A stretch of DNA of 64,000 nucleotides. Source: Palaemon carinicauda. Taxonomy: Eukaryota > Arthropoda > Malacostraca > Decapoda > Palaemonidae. Shown here one piece after another: positions 19,699 to 31,904 of the stretch (positions are counted from its first letter, which is position 1; each line of letters opens with the position of its first letter). A program made the position numbers and the translations under genes. The DNA lies in the NCBI RefSeq assembly GCF_036898095.1, contig NC_090751.1:76555716-76619715 (forward strand), given 5' to 3'. The notes under the pieces were generated by a model that ran no database searches, had not been told where the DNA came from, and was given only the letters and a program-made list of their open reading frames with translations.

Positions 19699-21684
19699 CA
19701 TATCAGGGTTTGGATGTACTCCACGAATAAAACAAAAGTGGAGAACAATAGTGTTTTTTTTTTTGGCGAAAACCTAAATCCATTTATATCAGCCCACTGA
19801 ATCATTTTGGCGATTGCGAGTTGTAATTTTCTCTCAACCATTGCCATTCTGGCTCAAGCAAATAATATAGAGATCATCTACAAATAGTGTTGAGAGAATA
19901 TCTTTAGGAATGACAAGAGGAAATTGCATTAATAGCAAGTGAGAATATTGTTACACTTAGCACACTACCCTGAGGAGCTCCTTCCTGGCATTTTCTCTCC
20001 TATAGAGTATACCTCACTCTCACTTGAAAAATCTAATTATGAATTATTTCAAGTATACCATATCTCCATGCAGTATCATGTGTCTTTTCTAGGTAATACA
20101 AGACTGTTACATAGTGCTGTTTGGAAGCAAAGGCTTCTGAGATAGAGGACTCAAGTCGTATCAACACAACAGTAGCTGAGTGTATTTCCCTAAATCCACA
20201 CTGGATAGGTGATAAAATACTCTTCCTTTCCAGATACCACATCAATCTTGCATTGACCATCTTCTCCATGATCTTACAAATGCAAGATGTCAATGCAATT
20301 GGTTGATAGTTTGCTGCTAAAAACTTATCCTTACCGGGTTTTAAAAATGGCCAGTTCTCAAACGCTTGGATAACTATGATCATGCCATATTCTGTTAATA
20401 ATGCTTAAAATAAACGACTTTGTATTAACAGGTACTTGTTTAATCATTGCACATAGAAAAACTTATCCTTACTGGGTTTTAAAAATGGCCAGTTCTCAAA
20501 CACTTGGATAACTATGATCATGCCATATTCTGTTAATAATGCTTGAAATAAATGACTTTGTATTAACAGGCACTTCTTTTAATCATTGCATATGGAATTC
20601 CATGGGGTCCAGGGGCTGTATCATTACATGTAGCAAGTGCAGAATTAAACTCTCTTTCAGTAAAGAGAGAATTGTATGACTCTTCCCTTCCTGTTGCAAA
20701 ATTTAGAATTTTCTTTTCTTCAATGCTCCTAAATATGTGACCAGGGGCTGCTTCACACTTGCACGATACATTTGAGAAATGGCATTGCTAACCTCAGTTG
20801 ATCCAGTCACATACTGATCATTCACCTTCAACGCTGGTGGTGGGTTGGGGGTGAATTTGCCAGCTATCTTTTTTACTTTCGTCCACACAGAGGATGGTGG
20901 TGTTCTACTGTTAATGGAGGAAACAAATGACACCCAAGACTGGGCCTAGCTTCTTTCATTGTACGATGGAACTGTGCTCTACATTTCTCATATATTTTCA
21001 AGTTCTCCTCTGTACGGTGCCTACGCAATCGAGTCAAAGATTTTTTTTTTTGTGGCCCTGTGCAAGGTAGTCATTTGAATAACCATGTGGTTTTTGGAAT
21101 CGAATTAACTTCTGTTGTATGTAAAGTTCCATTCAGTAATTCTATAACATCATCTACACTTTCAAATTCTTCTGCATTCCCTTCAATTTCACTTAGTTCC
21201 CGAATTTAATTCCAGTCGGCAAGGGTCCATCGTGGCGATCTCTGCTAGGGTGGATCATTTTCGTATTTATAATAACGGGAGCATGATCACTAGTATGCCA
21301 ATCATCTAACGTTCTTCAATCAAAATCAAGAAGGCAGTTAGCACTTGCAACTGAAAGGTCAAGGCATGATAGGGTACCTGTCTGAACATGAAATTGTGTG
21401 GACTTTCATGTATTAAGGAATCCCACATCTTCATTTTTGATTACTGATGAAATAATATTACCCCTTCTGTTTGCTAAAACATCACCCCATAAAGGATGTT
21501 ACCCATTCATATCTCCCAGTAAAAGAAAAGGTTAAGGGAGTTGTTGAATCACTTCTAATAAATAATCATATGAGATGTTGTCATTTGGGGGCAAGTAAAG
21601 AGAACAAATAATGTATTTTCTTCCTATATCAATCTGTACAATCTTTGCCTGCAGAGGTGTAGGAATACACAAAGATATTTGGGG
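19699..21684 (-). mobile_element. LINE copy B, 5' portion
   Basis: Continues the LINE interrupted at 10608. On the minus strand it carries the C-terminal half of the endonuclease (21532-21729 area, YIICSLYLPPND), the linker (20703-20933) and the RT fingers (20033-20383, QPIALTSCICKIMEKMVNARL). It contains many stops, and a direct repeat of about 100 bp around 20320-20420 and 20460-20570. It is 5'-truncated at about 21684, where the tail of the next copy starts. Confidence 0.85.
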
Positions 21685-22423
21685 ATTGATTGATTTGAAG
21701 TTCTCTGGCATCCTGATATCGAAGGTCATTGACGCCGATATCGTTTATTATATATAAAGATTAAAATATTGAATTAAAACCAGAAAAGGAAATATGTTAT
21801 AAAAGTTAAATAGCATTAGGAAGACCTGCTTCTGATATAAATTTAAAAATGCCACTATTATTGTACGACATCATGTCCAAGGAACTTGGCAAGGATGAAC
21901 CTGCCATCTTCACCCTGAGCCTCAAACAGATATCTATTTCCTTCTGTGCTATAAGTGGGGCATTCAGTCAACAAATGCCTCACTGTCAAGGGTATCAAAC
22001 TCGTTGCAATATGGTTGGTGTTTGACAGCCAGCAAAAACTGACATGTCATCCAAGTGTGAGCAATGGGGAGATGACAAAGAGTAGTCTTCCATTTTCGGG
22101 GCATACCATTATATCTTCAAGGGGATATAACAATCGCTATTTCTCTCATCTTGTTTTCTGTTAAACTATCCCAATGCTGTTGCCAATTGCTATAAATAGA
22201 ATTCTTAATTGCTGGTAAAAAAAAAATTCATTACAAAGAAAGGGATACCTTCTAGGTAGTAACTCGGCTGCAGCACTCTGCCAGTGAATCTGCCTCTTCA
22301 TTTCCAGACACACCTACGTGTGCTGGAACCCAGCAAAATCGAACTGTTATACCTTTTAGGCCAATAATTAAAAGCCACTCTAAAATCTTTAAAACTAAAG
22401 GGTTACTAGAATTAAAACCTTAA
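21685..22423 (-). mobile_element. LINE copy D, 3' end
   Basis: Starts with an AATC-type tail (plus strand ATTGATTGATTTGAAG at about 21684) and reads on the minus strand through the ORF2 C-terminal region and the end of RNase H. It is interrupted at the TTAA at 22420-22423 by the piggyBac-like element and resumes at 25608. Confidence 0.83.
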
Positions 22424-25400
22424 CCCTGGATAGGTACGCTCCTTGGACACCCCTTTAAGGGTATACTCGGACGCGAACGACCCCGACGCCAAAAAAAATT
22501 CTTGAAAAATCAGTTTTTGCAGTAACCTCCTTTTTTCTTTTGCCAAAAAAAACTTCAATGAATGCTTAAAACAACTGTAAAGATAAATACTACTCATCTG
22601 CAGAAAAACTATTTATTATAAATATTTTAAAAAATTAAGTAGAAAAAAAAAGACCTGACATAAAAATTCATAAAAAAAAAGTTTATACATATATACACAA
22701 ATCCTTTTAGGAATTGATTCTTGAATGTTTAGGACACATCTTGATGTATTTTGGATGAAGTCAGACCCATGGAGGTGAAGATCTGAAATGAGAAAAAAAG
22801 GGTAACTTTTTTTGGCCAAAATAATTTGTCCAAATTTCATGAATTTTTTTGGGTACCCAAATGAAATAGGAAGTGGCTAATTTTTTTAGGGAATAAACAT
22901 ATGTTATCCTAAAATAGAAATATGTAAAAAAATCTTCATTATTTTGTAAATTACATTTATATCAGGGGCCATATCTAAAGGTAATTTTTTGAGTACTTAG
23001 AAATTTCGTAAAAAAATACATATATTTAATATATAATATGATATTTATGCAGGTAAAAATATACCAAAATATCACAAATTCTATAGGGAACAAGAATATA
23101 TATAGATAGGGCAGCTTACGCTTCGGATATGTCCACAAAATGGCCGCCAACCACACTGACTCAGACTCCCTAATCTGCCACTTGAAATGTAGGAAGGGTA
23201 TGTCAATTTCAAGGTGTTATTTACTAATCTAATTATTATTGGATATGCATAAAAATTGTATGGTGGGTTGCTGGATAATTGTCGATTATTTTACGACTAT
23301 AAAATTAAAATTCTGACCCAAAAACATTTTTTTGAAGGGAAATAAAATCGAAAAAAAAAATGTAAAACAATATAATATTTTAGCTAAAAAAATTTGATGA
23401 TATTCAATCAAAAAAAAAAGTAAACAAAATTTTCCGACAAATAAACATCTAGAGGAATCATTACTCTGTGATAGTTCCTTAGTACGTAGTAATTTTGAAA
23501 GAATTGGGAAAAAACGAAAAAATGGCAATCACCGGAAAATCGAACACATACCTATATATACGCCATATCTGGCTAAAAAAAAGATAGGCATGGGTAGCCA
23601 GATCATCTAGAAACACTTTCCAACACTATAAAAGCATAAGTTTTGCGACACTACTTGCCAATTCCTTACGGTAACATGACTAAGCAAAAAAATGCAAAAC
23701 AAATAAAAAGGGGCACTCGCGGAAAAATGGCTAACATTCTAATATACGGCATTTCAGAAAAAAAAAAATTCAGCCACGTGCTAGGCAAATCATCAAGGCA
23801 CATTTTCCGACAAATAAACATCCAAATGAATAATTACTCTGTGATAGTTCCTTAGTACGTAGTAATTTTGAAAGAAATGGGAAAAAACGAAAAAATGGCA
23901 ATCACAGGAAAATCGAACACATACCTATATATACGCCATATCTGGCTAAAAAAAGAAGATAGGCATGGGTAGCCAGATCATCTAGAAACACTTTCCAACA
24001 CTATAAAATTATAAGTTTTGCGACACTACTTGCCAATTCCTTACGGTAACATGACTAAGCAAAAAAATGCAAAACAAATAAAAAGGGGCAATCGTGGAAA
24101 AATGGCCATTCTAATATACGGCATTTCAGAAAAAAAAAATTTCAGCCACGTGCTAGGCAAACCATCAAGTCACATTTTCCGACAAATAAACATATAAATG
24201 AAATATTACTCTGTGATAGTTCCTTAGTACGTAGTAATTTTGAAAGAAATGGGAAAAAACGAAAAAATGGCAATCACAGGAAAATCGAACACATACTTAT
24301 ATATACGCCATATCTGGCTAAAAAAAAATAGGCATGGGTAGCCAGATCATCTAGAAACACTTTCCAACACTATAAAAATATAAGTTTTGCGACACTACTT
24401 GCCAATTCCTTACGGTAACATGACTAAGCAAAAAAATGCAAAACAAATAAAAAGGGGCACTCATGGAAAAATGCCCAACATTCTAATATACGGCATCTCA
24501 GATAAAAAAAAAAGACATGCACGTGTTAGCCCAACCATCAAGGCACACTTTCTAACACAAACATGAAAAAAAAATCAATAATATACGGCAATTCCTTACT
24601 ACGTAGTAAATTTTTACAAATATTGAAAAAAAAACAGAAATTGGCAACCGCAGTTAAATACCCAATATACCAATAACTACGTCGTATCTGACAAAAACAA
24701 AATCACGCATGGGTAGCCAGATCATCTAGACACACTTTCCAACACTAAAAAAGCAAAAGTTTTACGATACTATTTCGCAATATCTTACGGAAAAATGACT
24801 TGGCAAAAAAATGAAAAAAAATGAAAAAGGGACACTCGCGGTAAAATGCCCGACATTCTAATATACGGCATCTCAGATAAAAAAAAAAGACATGCACGTG
24901 TTAGCCCAACCATCAAGGCACACTTTCTAACATATAAACATGAAAAAAAAATGAATAATATACGGCAATTCCTTACTACGTAGTAATTTTTACAAATATT
25001 GAAAAAAAACAGAAATTGGTAACCGCAGTTAAATACCCAATATACCAATAACTACGTCGTATCTGACAAAAACAAAGTCATGCATGGGTAGCCAGATCAT
25101 CTAGACACACTTTCCAACACTAAACAAGCAAAAGTTTTACGACCCTATTTGGCAATATCTTACGGAAAAATGACTTGGCAAAAAAATGAAAAAAAATGAA
25201 AAAGGGGCACTCGCGGTAAAATGGTCCTCGTGGTGATGAACGACATTTTAACTAAAAAAAAAATCATGCACATGGTAGCCAAACAATCCACCAAGACTTT
25301 CCACAACTGATAACCTATACAAGTTGCACCATTCTACGACAATTTCATAATACGTAATAACTTTGATAATTATGCAAACTACCTTAGAAGGGTAAACTCG

Positions 25401-25607
25401 GTCGCGAACGACCCCGACGCGTCTCAGAAATCGGGGAAGGAGTACAGCTACAGCAATGCACATCTGGACACTACTAGAGCGTGTAGGGGAGACACCTCCT
25501 GCAGGTCGATCACCCACAAATTCAGTCACGGGGGTGAGTCACGTGAGAAAAACCTGTTTTTTTTTTGACGCTCGGGGTCGCAAACGACCCATCGTACCTA
25601 TCCAGGG
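22424..25607. mobile_element. piggyBac-like non-autonomous DNA transposon carrying a satellite
   Basis: It is bounded by TTAA on both sides (22420-22423 and 25608-25611) and by perfect 15-bp terminal inverted repeats, CCCTGGATAGGTACG at 22424-22438 and its complement at 25593-25607. TTAA duplication plus a CCC-starting inverted repeat is the piggyBac signature. No transposase frame is present in its 3184 bp, so it depends on a partner. A subterminal block GCGAACGACCCCGACG occurs at about 22473 and again near 25402. Most of the interior is a ~373-bp tandem array. Confidence 0.85.
23400..25370. repeat. ~373-bp satellite array inside the piggyBac-like element
   Basis: The landmark TTCCTTAGTACGTAG recurs near 23474, 23847, 24220, 24592 and 24969, and degraded near 25342, giving spacings of about 372-377 bp. 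Units also share GGTAGCCAGATCATCTAGA and a CATGACTAAGCAAAAAAATG block. The first three units are very similar. The last three form a second, more diverged subtype (TTCCTTACTACGTAG). There is no coding potential. Confidence 0.9.
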
Positions 25608-26886
25608 TTAAAGCTTGAAAAACACTTCTTGAATCACTATAAATGGTAAAATTGCCCTCCTCTTTTACCCTATTTTCTCAATATAGGTTAGTATGCCATA
25701 TAATTCAGCAGTAATATGGAAGATATTGGAGGAAGTGCACCTCTACAGTTAAAAGAACTACTATATACTCAAAATCCAATGCCAGCATCAGATTTGGTTC
25801 CCTATGTTCATGTGCCATAAAAAAAGACCTAGCTTCTAATTCAGTCATGTTTTTTTAACAACAATAAAATATTTATAAAAAGATATCTCTGTTAATTTCC
25901 ATGCAGGGGTTGGTGATATCTAAAATGGAAGCACCTTACTTCTAATCATATCAAGACTGTTTAATAACTGTTTCACCCCAAAGTCATAAGGTTGAGGAGA
26001 TTTTGGGTGCATCCCCAAGTATGTTGAGTGCCTTACAAGGCTTGAAGTCTGACAGGCTAAAGAATTAGGGAGTCTTTGCAACCTAAACCAATACATAATA
26101 GAAGACATTAGGTAATGGTCTAAAGGTAACTCTCCAGCATCAACAAGGAGACTTGGGATATGTGAGGTTCTAAACGCTCCTGTGGACAATCTAATACCAG
26201 CATGATGTATTGAATCTAATATCTTAAATTGGCTTGGGGTGGCTGAGGAGCATATTTCACTCCCATAACTAATTTTTGAAAAAATTAAGGACTTGTATAA
26301 TTTTAAAATAGTTTTATGGTCTGCCCCCGTGATGTATTGGACAATATTTTCAAAAGATTCAGAGCCTCAATACATTTAGCTTTTAATGCTTTTAAGTGTG
26401 GAACCCATGTCAACCTACAATCTAAAATCAATCCTAAAAATTTAGCTTCTCCTACACATAGGATTCAGTCACCTTTCATGTATATATCCGTGTCTGGATG
26501 TAATCCCCGGATACGACAAAAATGTACAATAGTAGTTTTGCTTGTTGAAAACTTAAACCCATTCATATCAGCCCACTGAATAATTTTGTCAATTGTGAGT
26601 TGTCGTTTTCTAGCTCCAGCGAATGATATAGAGAAATCATCCACAAATAGTGTTGAGAGAATATCCCATCCCGAGGAGTGACTGAGGATATCCCATTAAT
26701 TGCTAGAGCAAACAGGGTTACACTCAGCACACTACCCTGAGGAACTCCCTCTTCCTGACATTTACTCTCAGATAAACTTTCCCCAACTCTCACTTGAAAA
26801 AATCTATGTTAAAGAAAGTATTGGATAAACAGTGGTAGCTCTCCTCTTAATCCCAATTCATGAATGGTTTTAAGTATACCATATCT
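25608..26886 (-). mobile_element. LINE copy D, middle portion
   Basis: Resumes copy D after the piggyBac-like element. Minus-strand pieces include the RNase H start, RT thumb (25920-26189) and RT palm with SVLSVTLFALAINGISS (26563-26793). It is cut at 26886 (plus strand ACCATATCT) by the CR1-like element; the continuation starts at 30881. Confidence 0.85.
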
Positions 26887-27737
26887 GAGAATATGTTGTC
26901 ATTAGTATAAAATATGACACTCAATATTCTGTCCGCAAACAAACAGTTACACCTTTTAATTTTATACATGTACAAATTGCAATACTGTGCATATTTAACT
27001 TGATATGAAGGTAGTAAGTTGGCCAGGGCACCAGCCACTTGTTGAGATACTATCGCTAGAGAGTTATTGGATCCTTTGACTGGCCAGACAGTAATACATT
27101 GGATCCCTCTCCCTGGTTATGGTTCATTTTTTCTTTGCCTACACATACACTGAATAGTCTGGCCTATTCTTTACACATTCTCGTCTTTCCTCATACACCT
27201 AACAACACTGAGATTACCAAACACTTCTTCAATCAAGGGGCTAATTACTGTACTGTAATTGTTCAGTGGCTACTTTCCTCTTGGTAAGGGTAGAAGAGAC
27301 TCTTTAGCTATCGTAAGCAGCTCTTCAAAGGAGAAGGACATTCCAAAATCAAACCATTGTTCTCTAGTCTTGGGTAGTGCCATTGCCTCTGTACCATGGT
27401 CTTCCACTGTCTTGGGTTAGAATTCCCTTGCTTGAGGGTACACTCGGGCACACTGTTCTAATATTTTTTTTACATATACCGTTTATATTTTTATTGTTTA
27501 ATCTTTTTTTTCCTTGTTTTTTTTTTTAAATGATGTGTTGGGCAGGCTTAATAGAAAGGCCATGGATGCCTGGTGGCTTATCAAAAGGTTGTCTTCTCCT
27601 TATCTGTTTCTTTTACTTCAAAACCATCCTTACTGTCTTCCCTTCAGTTTAAATGGCTATCCTGAAAGGTATTTAGCCTTGCATGGTGTATCGGGTCCTC
27701 CATGTTGACCAGTTTTCCAAATTTGTTTCTATAGTCT
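26887..27737 (+). other. 5' leader of the CR1-like LINE
   Basis: Non-coding leader with a conserved-looking stretch at 27260-27450 (AGGGTAGAAGAGACTCTTTAGC, and a run naming a lost splice-like TTGGTAAG at 27280). No gene was found in it. Confidence 0.5.
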
Positions 27738-28680
27738 ATGGGTTTGATCAATCACTTAATTTATATTTCTGTACATATTGTTCTTGTTATCATTCTTGTT
27801 AAATTGGTTTTTAAGTATGATGTATCTCTTTTGTCACCATTAAATCTTATGCTCTCTGGAGACATTGAGCAAAATCCGGGACAAGTTCATCCTAGATTTC
27901 GTCAATGTCGTCTACTGTATTGCAATGTTTGTGGTCTTCATGCAAATATTCAAGACCTTACAGTTGCGTCCAGGCAGTATGATATTCTTTTGTGCTCAGG
28001 AACTTTGGTTTCTAATATGAGGCACTCATCTGAGCTCCTTATACTTGGTTTTTAGAAGCCAATTATGTTGAAACGCAATGCCATCCCTAGGGCCAGGGGA
28101 ATGGAGGTGTATATTAGGACTGAGTACCCTGCTTCTCATAAGTCCTGCTTTGAATGTGGATGCCATGAGATTCACGTAATAAAAGTTTGTGGCAGGCATA
28201 AGAACTTCTATTTGTGTTCGATCTACCGGAATTCTGACATTGATGATTCTATCTTTGATTGTCTTCTTACCATTATGGCTAAGATACAAGAAGATGATAG
28301 AAAGGCTTCTTTTGTCTTTGTTGGTGATTTCAATGCTCACCATAGTGGTTAAATTCTGTTTCTCCTACCGATCGCCATGGTTTAAGAGCTTCAGACTTTG
28401 CCTCTGAATCAGGCTGTGAGCAAATCATAAGTGAAGCTACTCACATGTCTGGTAATTGCTTAGACCTCGTATACACCAACTCCCCCGGCAGTTCAACAAG
28501 TAAGGTTGGTTCTCCAGTTGGGACATCTGATCATGCCTTGATTTCATTGGTAGTGAAGACTGAGCAGCCTGTTCCTGATGTATCTTACTCATGTAAGATT
28601 TATATGAAATCTCAAGCAGACTGGAATGGGATTTTGCATGATCTTTTGGGCTTGTATTGGTCGTAATTGTATAGCAATGT
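27738..28680 (+). pseudogene. CR1-like ORF2 N-terminus: hydrophobic leader, 2A-like motif, AP endonuclease
   Basis: The first ATG at 27738 starts a protein with a hydrophobic segment (residues 5-25). It is followed by LSGDIEQNPGQ at residues 39-49, a 2A-like sequence. The endonuclease then begins with LLYCNVCGLHANI, and continues with VGDFNAHHSG near 28320-28350 and SDHALISL near 28530. These blocks are typical of apurinic-type endonucleases that nick target DNA. A TAG at 28053 and a frame change at about 28345 break the frame. N-terminal 2A-like sequences have been described in other CR1/L2-related LINEs. Confidence 0.78.
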
Positions 28681-28749
28681 TGATCCTGTAGTCCCTTTGA
28701 ATGAGAATCTAGTCAGCATAATTGATGGGCGTATCCCTTCTCGTGTACT

Positions 28750-30424
28750 AAGGTACCATGTGAAGGACAAAAAAAAGGTTCAATGATGATTGTAGACATG
28801 TTTATTTGGAGAAGCAGGAGGCCTATCATCTCTGGAAGGGTAATAGATCAGATTTGACCTGGAATAACTATATTCAGCTAAGAGCTTTTGCTCAAAGAGT
28901 TTATGCTTCAATAGAGAAACAATACAATTTAACCATAAAAGAAACCCTTTCTGGTACAACACAGGAGCATAAGTGGTGCACTACCCTTAAATCTGCACTC
29001 TTTGGTGTAAATGCAACAATTCCTCCTTTACTTAAGCAAACTGGCTCTGTCACTCACTGTCCAAAGGAAAAGGCAATCCTTTTGGCAGATGTGTTTGACA
29101 GCAAGCGGAGTAATGAGAATCTCGAACTTCCTCATTCCTTTTTTCCCGAGGCTAAACTAACTAGTTTAGCTTTTTGATCTTGTGAAATTAAAGCTCTCTT
29201 GATGGAGCTTGATGCTTATGGAGGTGTAGATCCAAATGGTATTCTTTCTTTGTTTTATTTTAAAGACTGCAGATTTCTTAGCTCCAAAGTTATCTGTTAT
29301 TTTGCGCAAGTTAGCAAGAAGAGGAGCTTTTAGCACTTGTTGGAAAATTGGTAATGTTACTCCACTATGTAAATGTGTTTGTGGTAGCTCAAGTCCAACT
29401 GATTACTGCCCAATTTCCATAATTCCCATATTACCTAAAGTTTTTTAATGTCTTTCGGCAAAACGTCTTAACAGGTTTGCTGAAGGTAATCATCTGTTCC
29501 CTAGTTTGCTATTTGGTTTTCGTAATGGCCTTGGAGCATGTGATGCCCTTCTTACAATCTCCAATGGTGTACAGAAATCTTGATTGTGGTTAGGAAGTTC
29601 GTATGAGTGGCCTTGATGTTAGAGCTGCCTTGACCATGTTAATCATGAGGCCCTTGTTTTCAAACTCAAACAGTTGAGAGTGGGTGGATCGTTTCTTAGC
29701 TTCATTATTGAATTTTCAAGTAATACATCTCAAAAACTTGTTGTTGATGGGCACCATAGTGAGTATAGGAATGTGATATCTGGTGTTCCTCAGGGTAGTG
29801 TTCTTTGCCCATTACTTTTCATTCTATGGTCAATAAAACAAGTTTGTTGCATATGCAGATGATGCAACTCTCTTTGCATCTATTCCACCTCCTGAATGTA
29901 GATCTGGGGTTACTAAATCCCTAGTTAAAATTAGTACATGGTGCAAATTATGGGGTATGAAGTTGAACCCTAAAAAAACCCAAAAGTATGATTGTAAGTA
30001 GGTCAAGGACAGTGGCTCCTAAACATCCGGATTTCAGCATTGTTAATGTTTCTTTAACTTTGTATGCATCTTTTAAAATTTTAGGTGTGATTCTCGACAG
30101 CAAATTTACTTTTGAGAAACACATTAGGTCTGTGTCTTCTTCAATTACACAAAAAATTGGCTTATTGAGAAAGTCTTTCAAGATTTATGGTGATAAATCT
30201 ATTCTGAAGAAGTGTTTTAATTCTTTCATTCTACCTTGTTTTGAGTATTGTTCTCCTGTCTGGTCTTCAGCTGCTGATTCTCATCTTAATTTGTTGGACA
30301 AGAACTTAGGGTTTATTAAATTTATTGTTCCTGATCTAGATATTAACCTTTGGCACTGTCGTTCAATTAGTTCATTATGCATGTTGCATAAGATTTTTTA
30401 TAATTCTGACCATCCTTTACATTA
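28750..30424 (+). pseudogene. CR1-like ORF2 C-terminus: reverse transcriptase
   Basis: Pieces in several frames cover the linker (28806-29177), RT fingers (SSPTDYCPISIIPILPKVF, 29236-29448), palm (SGVPQGSVLCPLLF, 29674-29862), a YADDATLFAS catalytic block near 29855-29880, and thumb (29988-30424: FKILGVILDSKFTFEKHI, then YCSPVW). The LGVxLD and YCSPVW motifs are usual in CR1/L2/Jockey RTs. No RNase H follows. The enzyme would copy the element's RNA at the nicked site; this copy cannot. Confidence 0.82.
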
Positions 30425-30834
30425 AGATCTTCCCGGACAGTTCCATCCTGTTCATAATACTAGGTATGTAGTTAATTCTAATAGTCAGTCATTCTCAATA
30501 CTACCCAGTACTCTAGAAGTTTTATTCCAGCTGTGAACAAGTTGTGGAATAATCTTCCTAATCGGGTAGTTGAGCCAGTAGAACTTCAAAAGTTCACACT
30601 TGCAACAAATGTTATGATGTTGGACAGGCTTACATAAGTCCTTTTATAGTTTTTAAATTAAATGTGTTATAATGTTGTTAATGTTTTAAAAGTATTTTTT
30701 TTTTCATTTTCATAACTTCTTATATCATTTATTTATTTCCTTATTTTTTTTTCCTCACTGAGCTATTTTTCCCTGTTGGAGCCCTTGGGCTTATAGCATC
30801 TTGCTTTTCCAACTAGGGTTGTAGCTTAGCTAGT

Positions 30835-30841
30835 GATGATG

Positions 30842-30880
<39 letters not shown>
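30835..30880 (+). repeat. GAT/AAT microsatellite tail of the CR1-like LINE
   Basis: (GATGAT)(AAT)n, about 46 bp, directly after the element's 3' end TAGCTTAGCTAGT. It marks the 3' terminus of the insertion. Confidence 0.85.
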
Positions 30881-30883
<3 letters not shown>

Positions 30884-31728
30884 CAGTATCATATGCCCTT
30901 TCAAGGTAAATAAAGACTGTCACATGGTGCCATTTGGGAGCAAAGGCTTCACAAATAGAGGTCTCAAGTCGTATCACCACATTAGTCGTTGAGTGCATTT
31001 TTCTGAATCCATTCTGAATAGGTGATAAAATACCCTTCTTTTCAAGGTACCACACATCAGTATTGCGTAGACCATCTTCTCCATGATTTTACATAAACAA
31101 GATGTCAATGCAATTGGTTGACAGTTTACTGTTAAAACTTGTTCTTACCAGGTTTTAAAAAGGCTAAAATAATAGCCAGTTCCCAAACTCTTGGATAACT
31201 ATGATTATGCTTAAAATAAATAACTTTGTATTAAAATGTAAATGTTTAATAATTGCATGTGGTATTCCATCGGGTCCAGTGACTGTATCGCTATAATTAG
31301 CATGTGCAGAATCAAATTCTTTTTCAGTAAAAGGAGAATTATATACGACTCTTCCCTTCCTGATGCAAAATTTAATATTTTCTTTTCTTTAATGCTCCTA
31401 TACTGATGACCAGGAGCTCTTTCCCACTTGCATGATACATTTGAACAATGATCAGCCAGGGCATTGCTAACATCATTTGCTTAAGTCACATACTGACCGT
31501 CACCTTCAACACTGGTGGGAGGTTTGGGGTAAATTTGCAGGCACTCTTTTTTTATTTTCCTCCATACAGAAGATGGTAGTGTTCTACTGTTGACTAAGGA
31601 AACAAAAGATATCTAAGATTGGCACCTAGCTTCTTTCACGGCACGACGGAACTGTGCTCTACATATCTTGTATGTTATCAGATTTTCATCAATACAGTGT
31701 CTACGCAATATAGTCAAAGATTCACTGA
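30881..31728 (-). mobile_element. LINE copy D, 5' portion
   Basis: Continues copy D after the CR1-like insertion. Minus strand: RT fingers with LSPIQNGFRKMHST (30813-31055), then linker sequence up to about 31728 where similarity to the sister copies ends. Confidence 0.78.
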
Positions 31729-31904
31729 ATTTAAAGTAATTAAATTCTTCTGCCCTATATGTTAAATAAGTCACATTGGTGGCTTAGGCTTTCTATCCGA
31801 TATCGGATTTACTTTGGTGTCAGCAGACTCATTCTGATGCCAGTCACTGGGACAATATTCATCTAAATTTCCAGGAGTTGCATTGCATAGGACACCGGTA
31901 ATCT
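31729..31904. other. unassigned spacer between LINE copies
   Basis: About 175 bp with no match to the other copies, ORF or RNA gene. Confidence 0.35.

Larger units (their letters stand above)
26887..30880 (+). mobile_element. CR1-like LINE, probably full length but degraded
   Basis: A 4-kb element with an 850-bp leader, an ORF with a hydrophobic N-terminus and a 2A-like motif, an APE-type endonuclease and an RT, and no RNase H. It ends in a GAT/AAT microsatellite tail (30835-30880). It sits cleanly inside LINE copy D, with about two LINE bases missing and no clear target duplication. The leader and the 3' end (GTTGGAGCCCTTGGGC, then AACTAGGGTTGTAGCTTAGC) resemble sequences I recall as common in decapod genomes; that is recollection, not a search result. 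Confidence 0.85.

Noticed and set aside
25248..25529. Possible transposase remnant in the piggyBac-like element
   Set aside because: 93 codons with no DDD/DDE motif or Cys-rich end; overlaps the satellite and the subterminal repeats.
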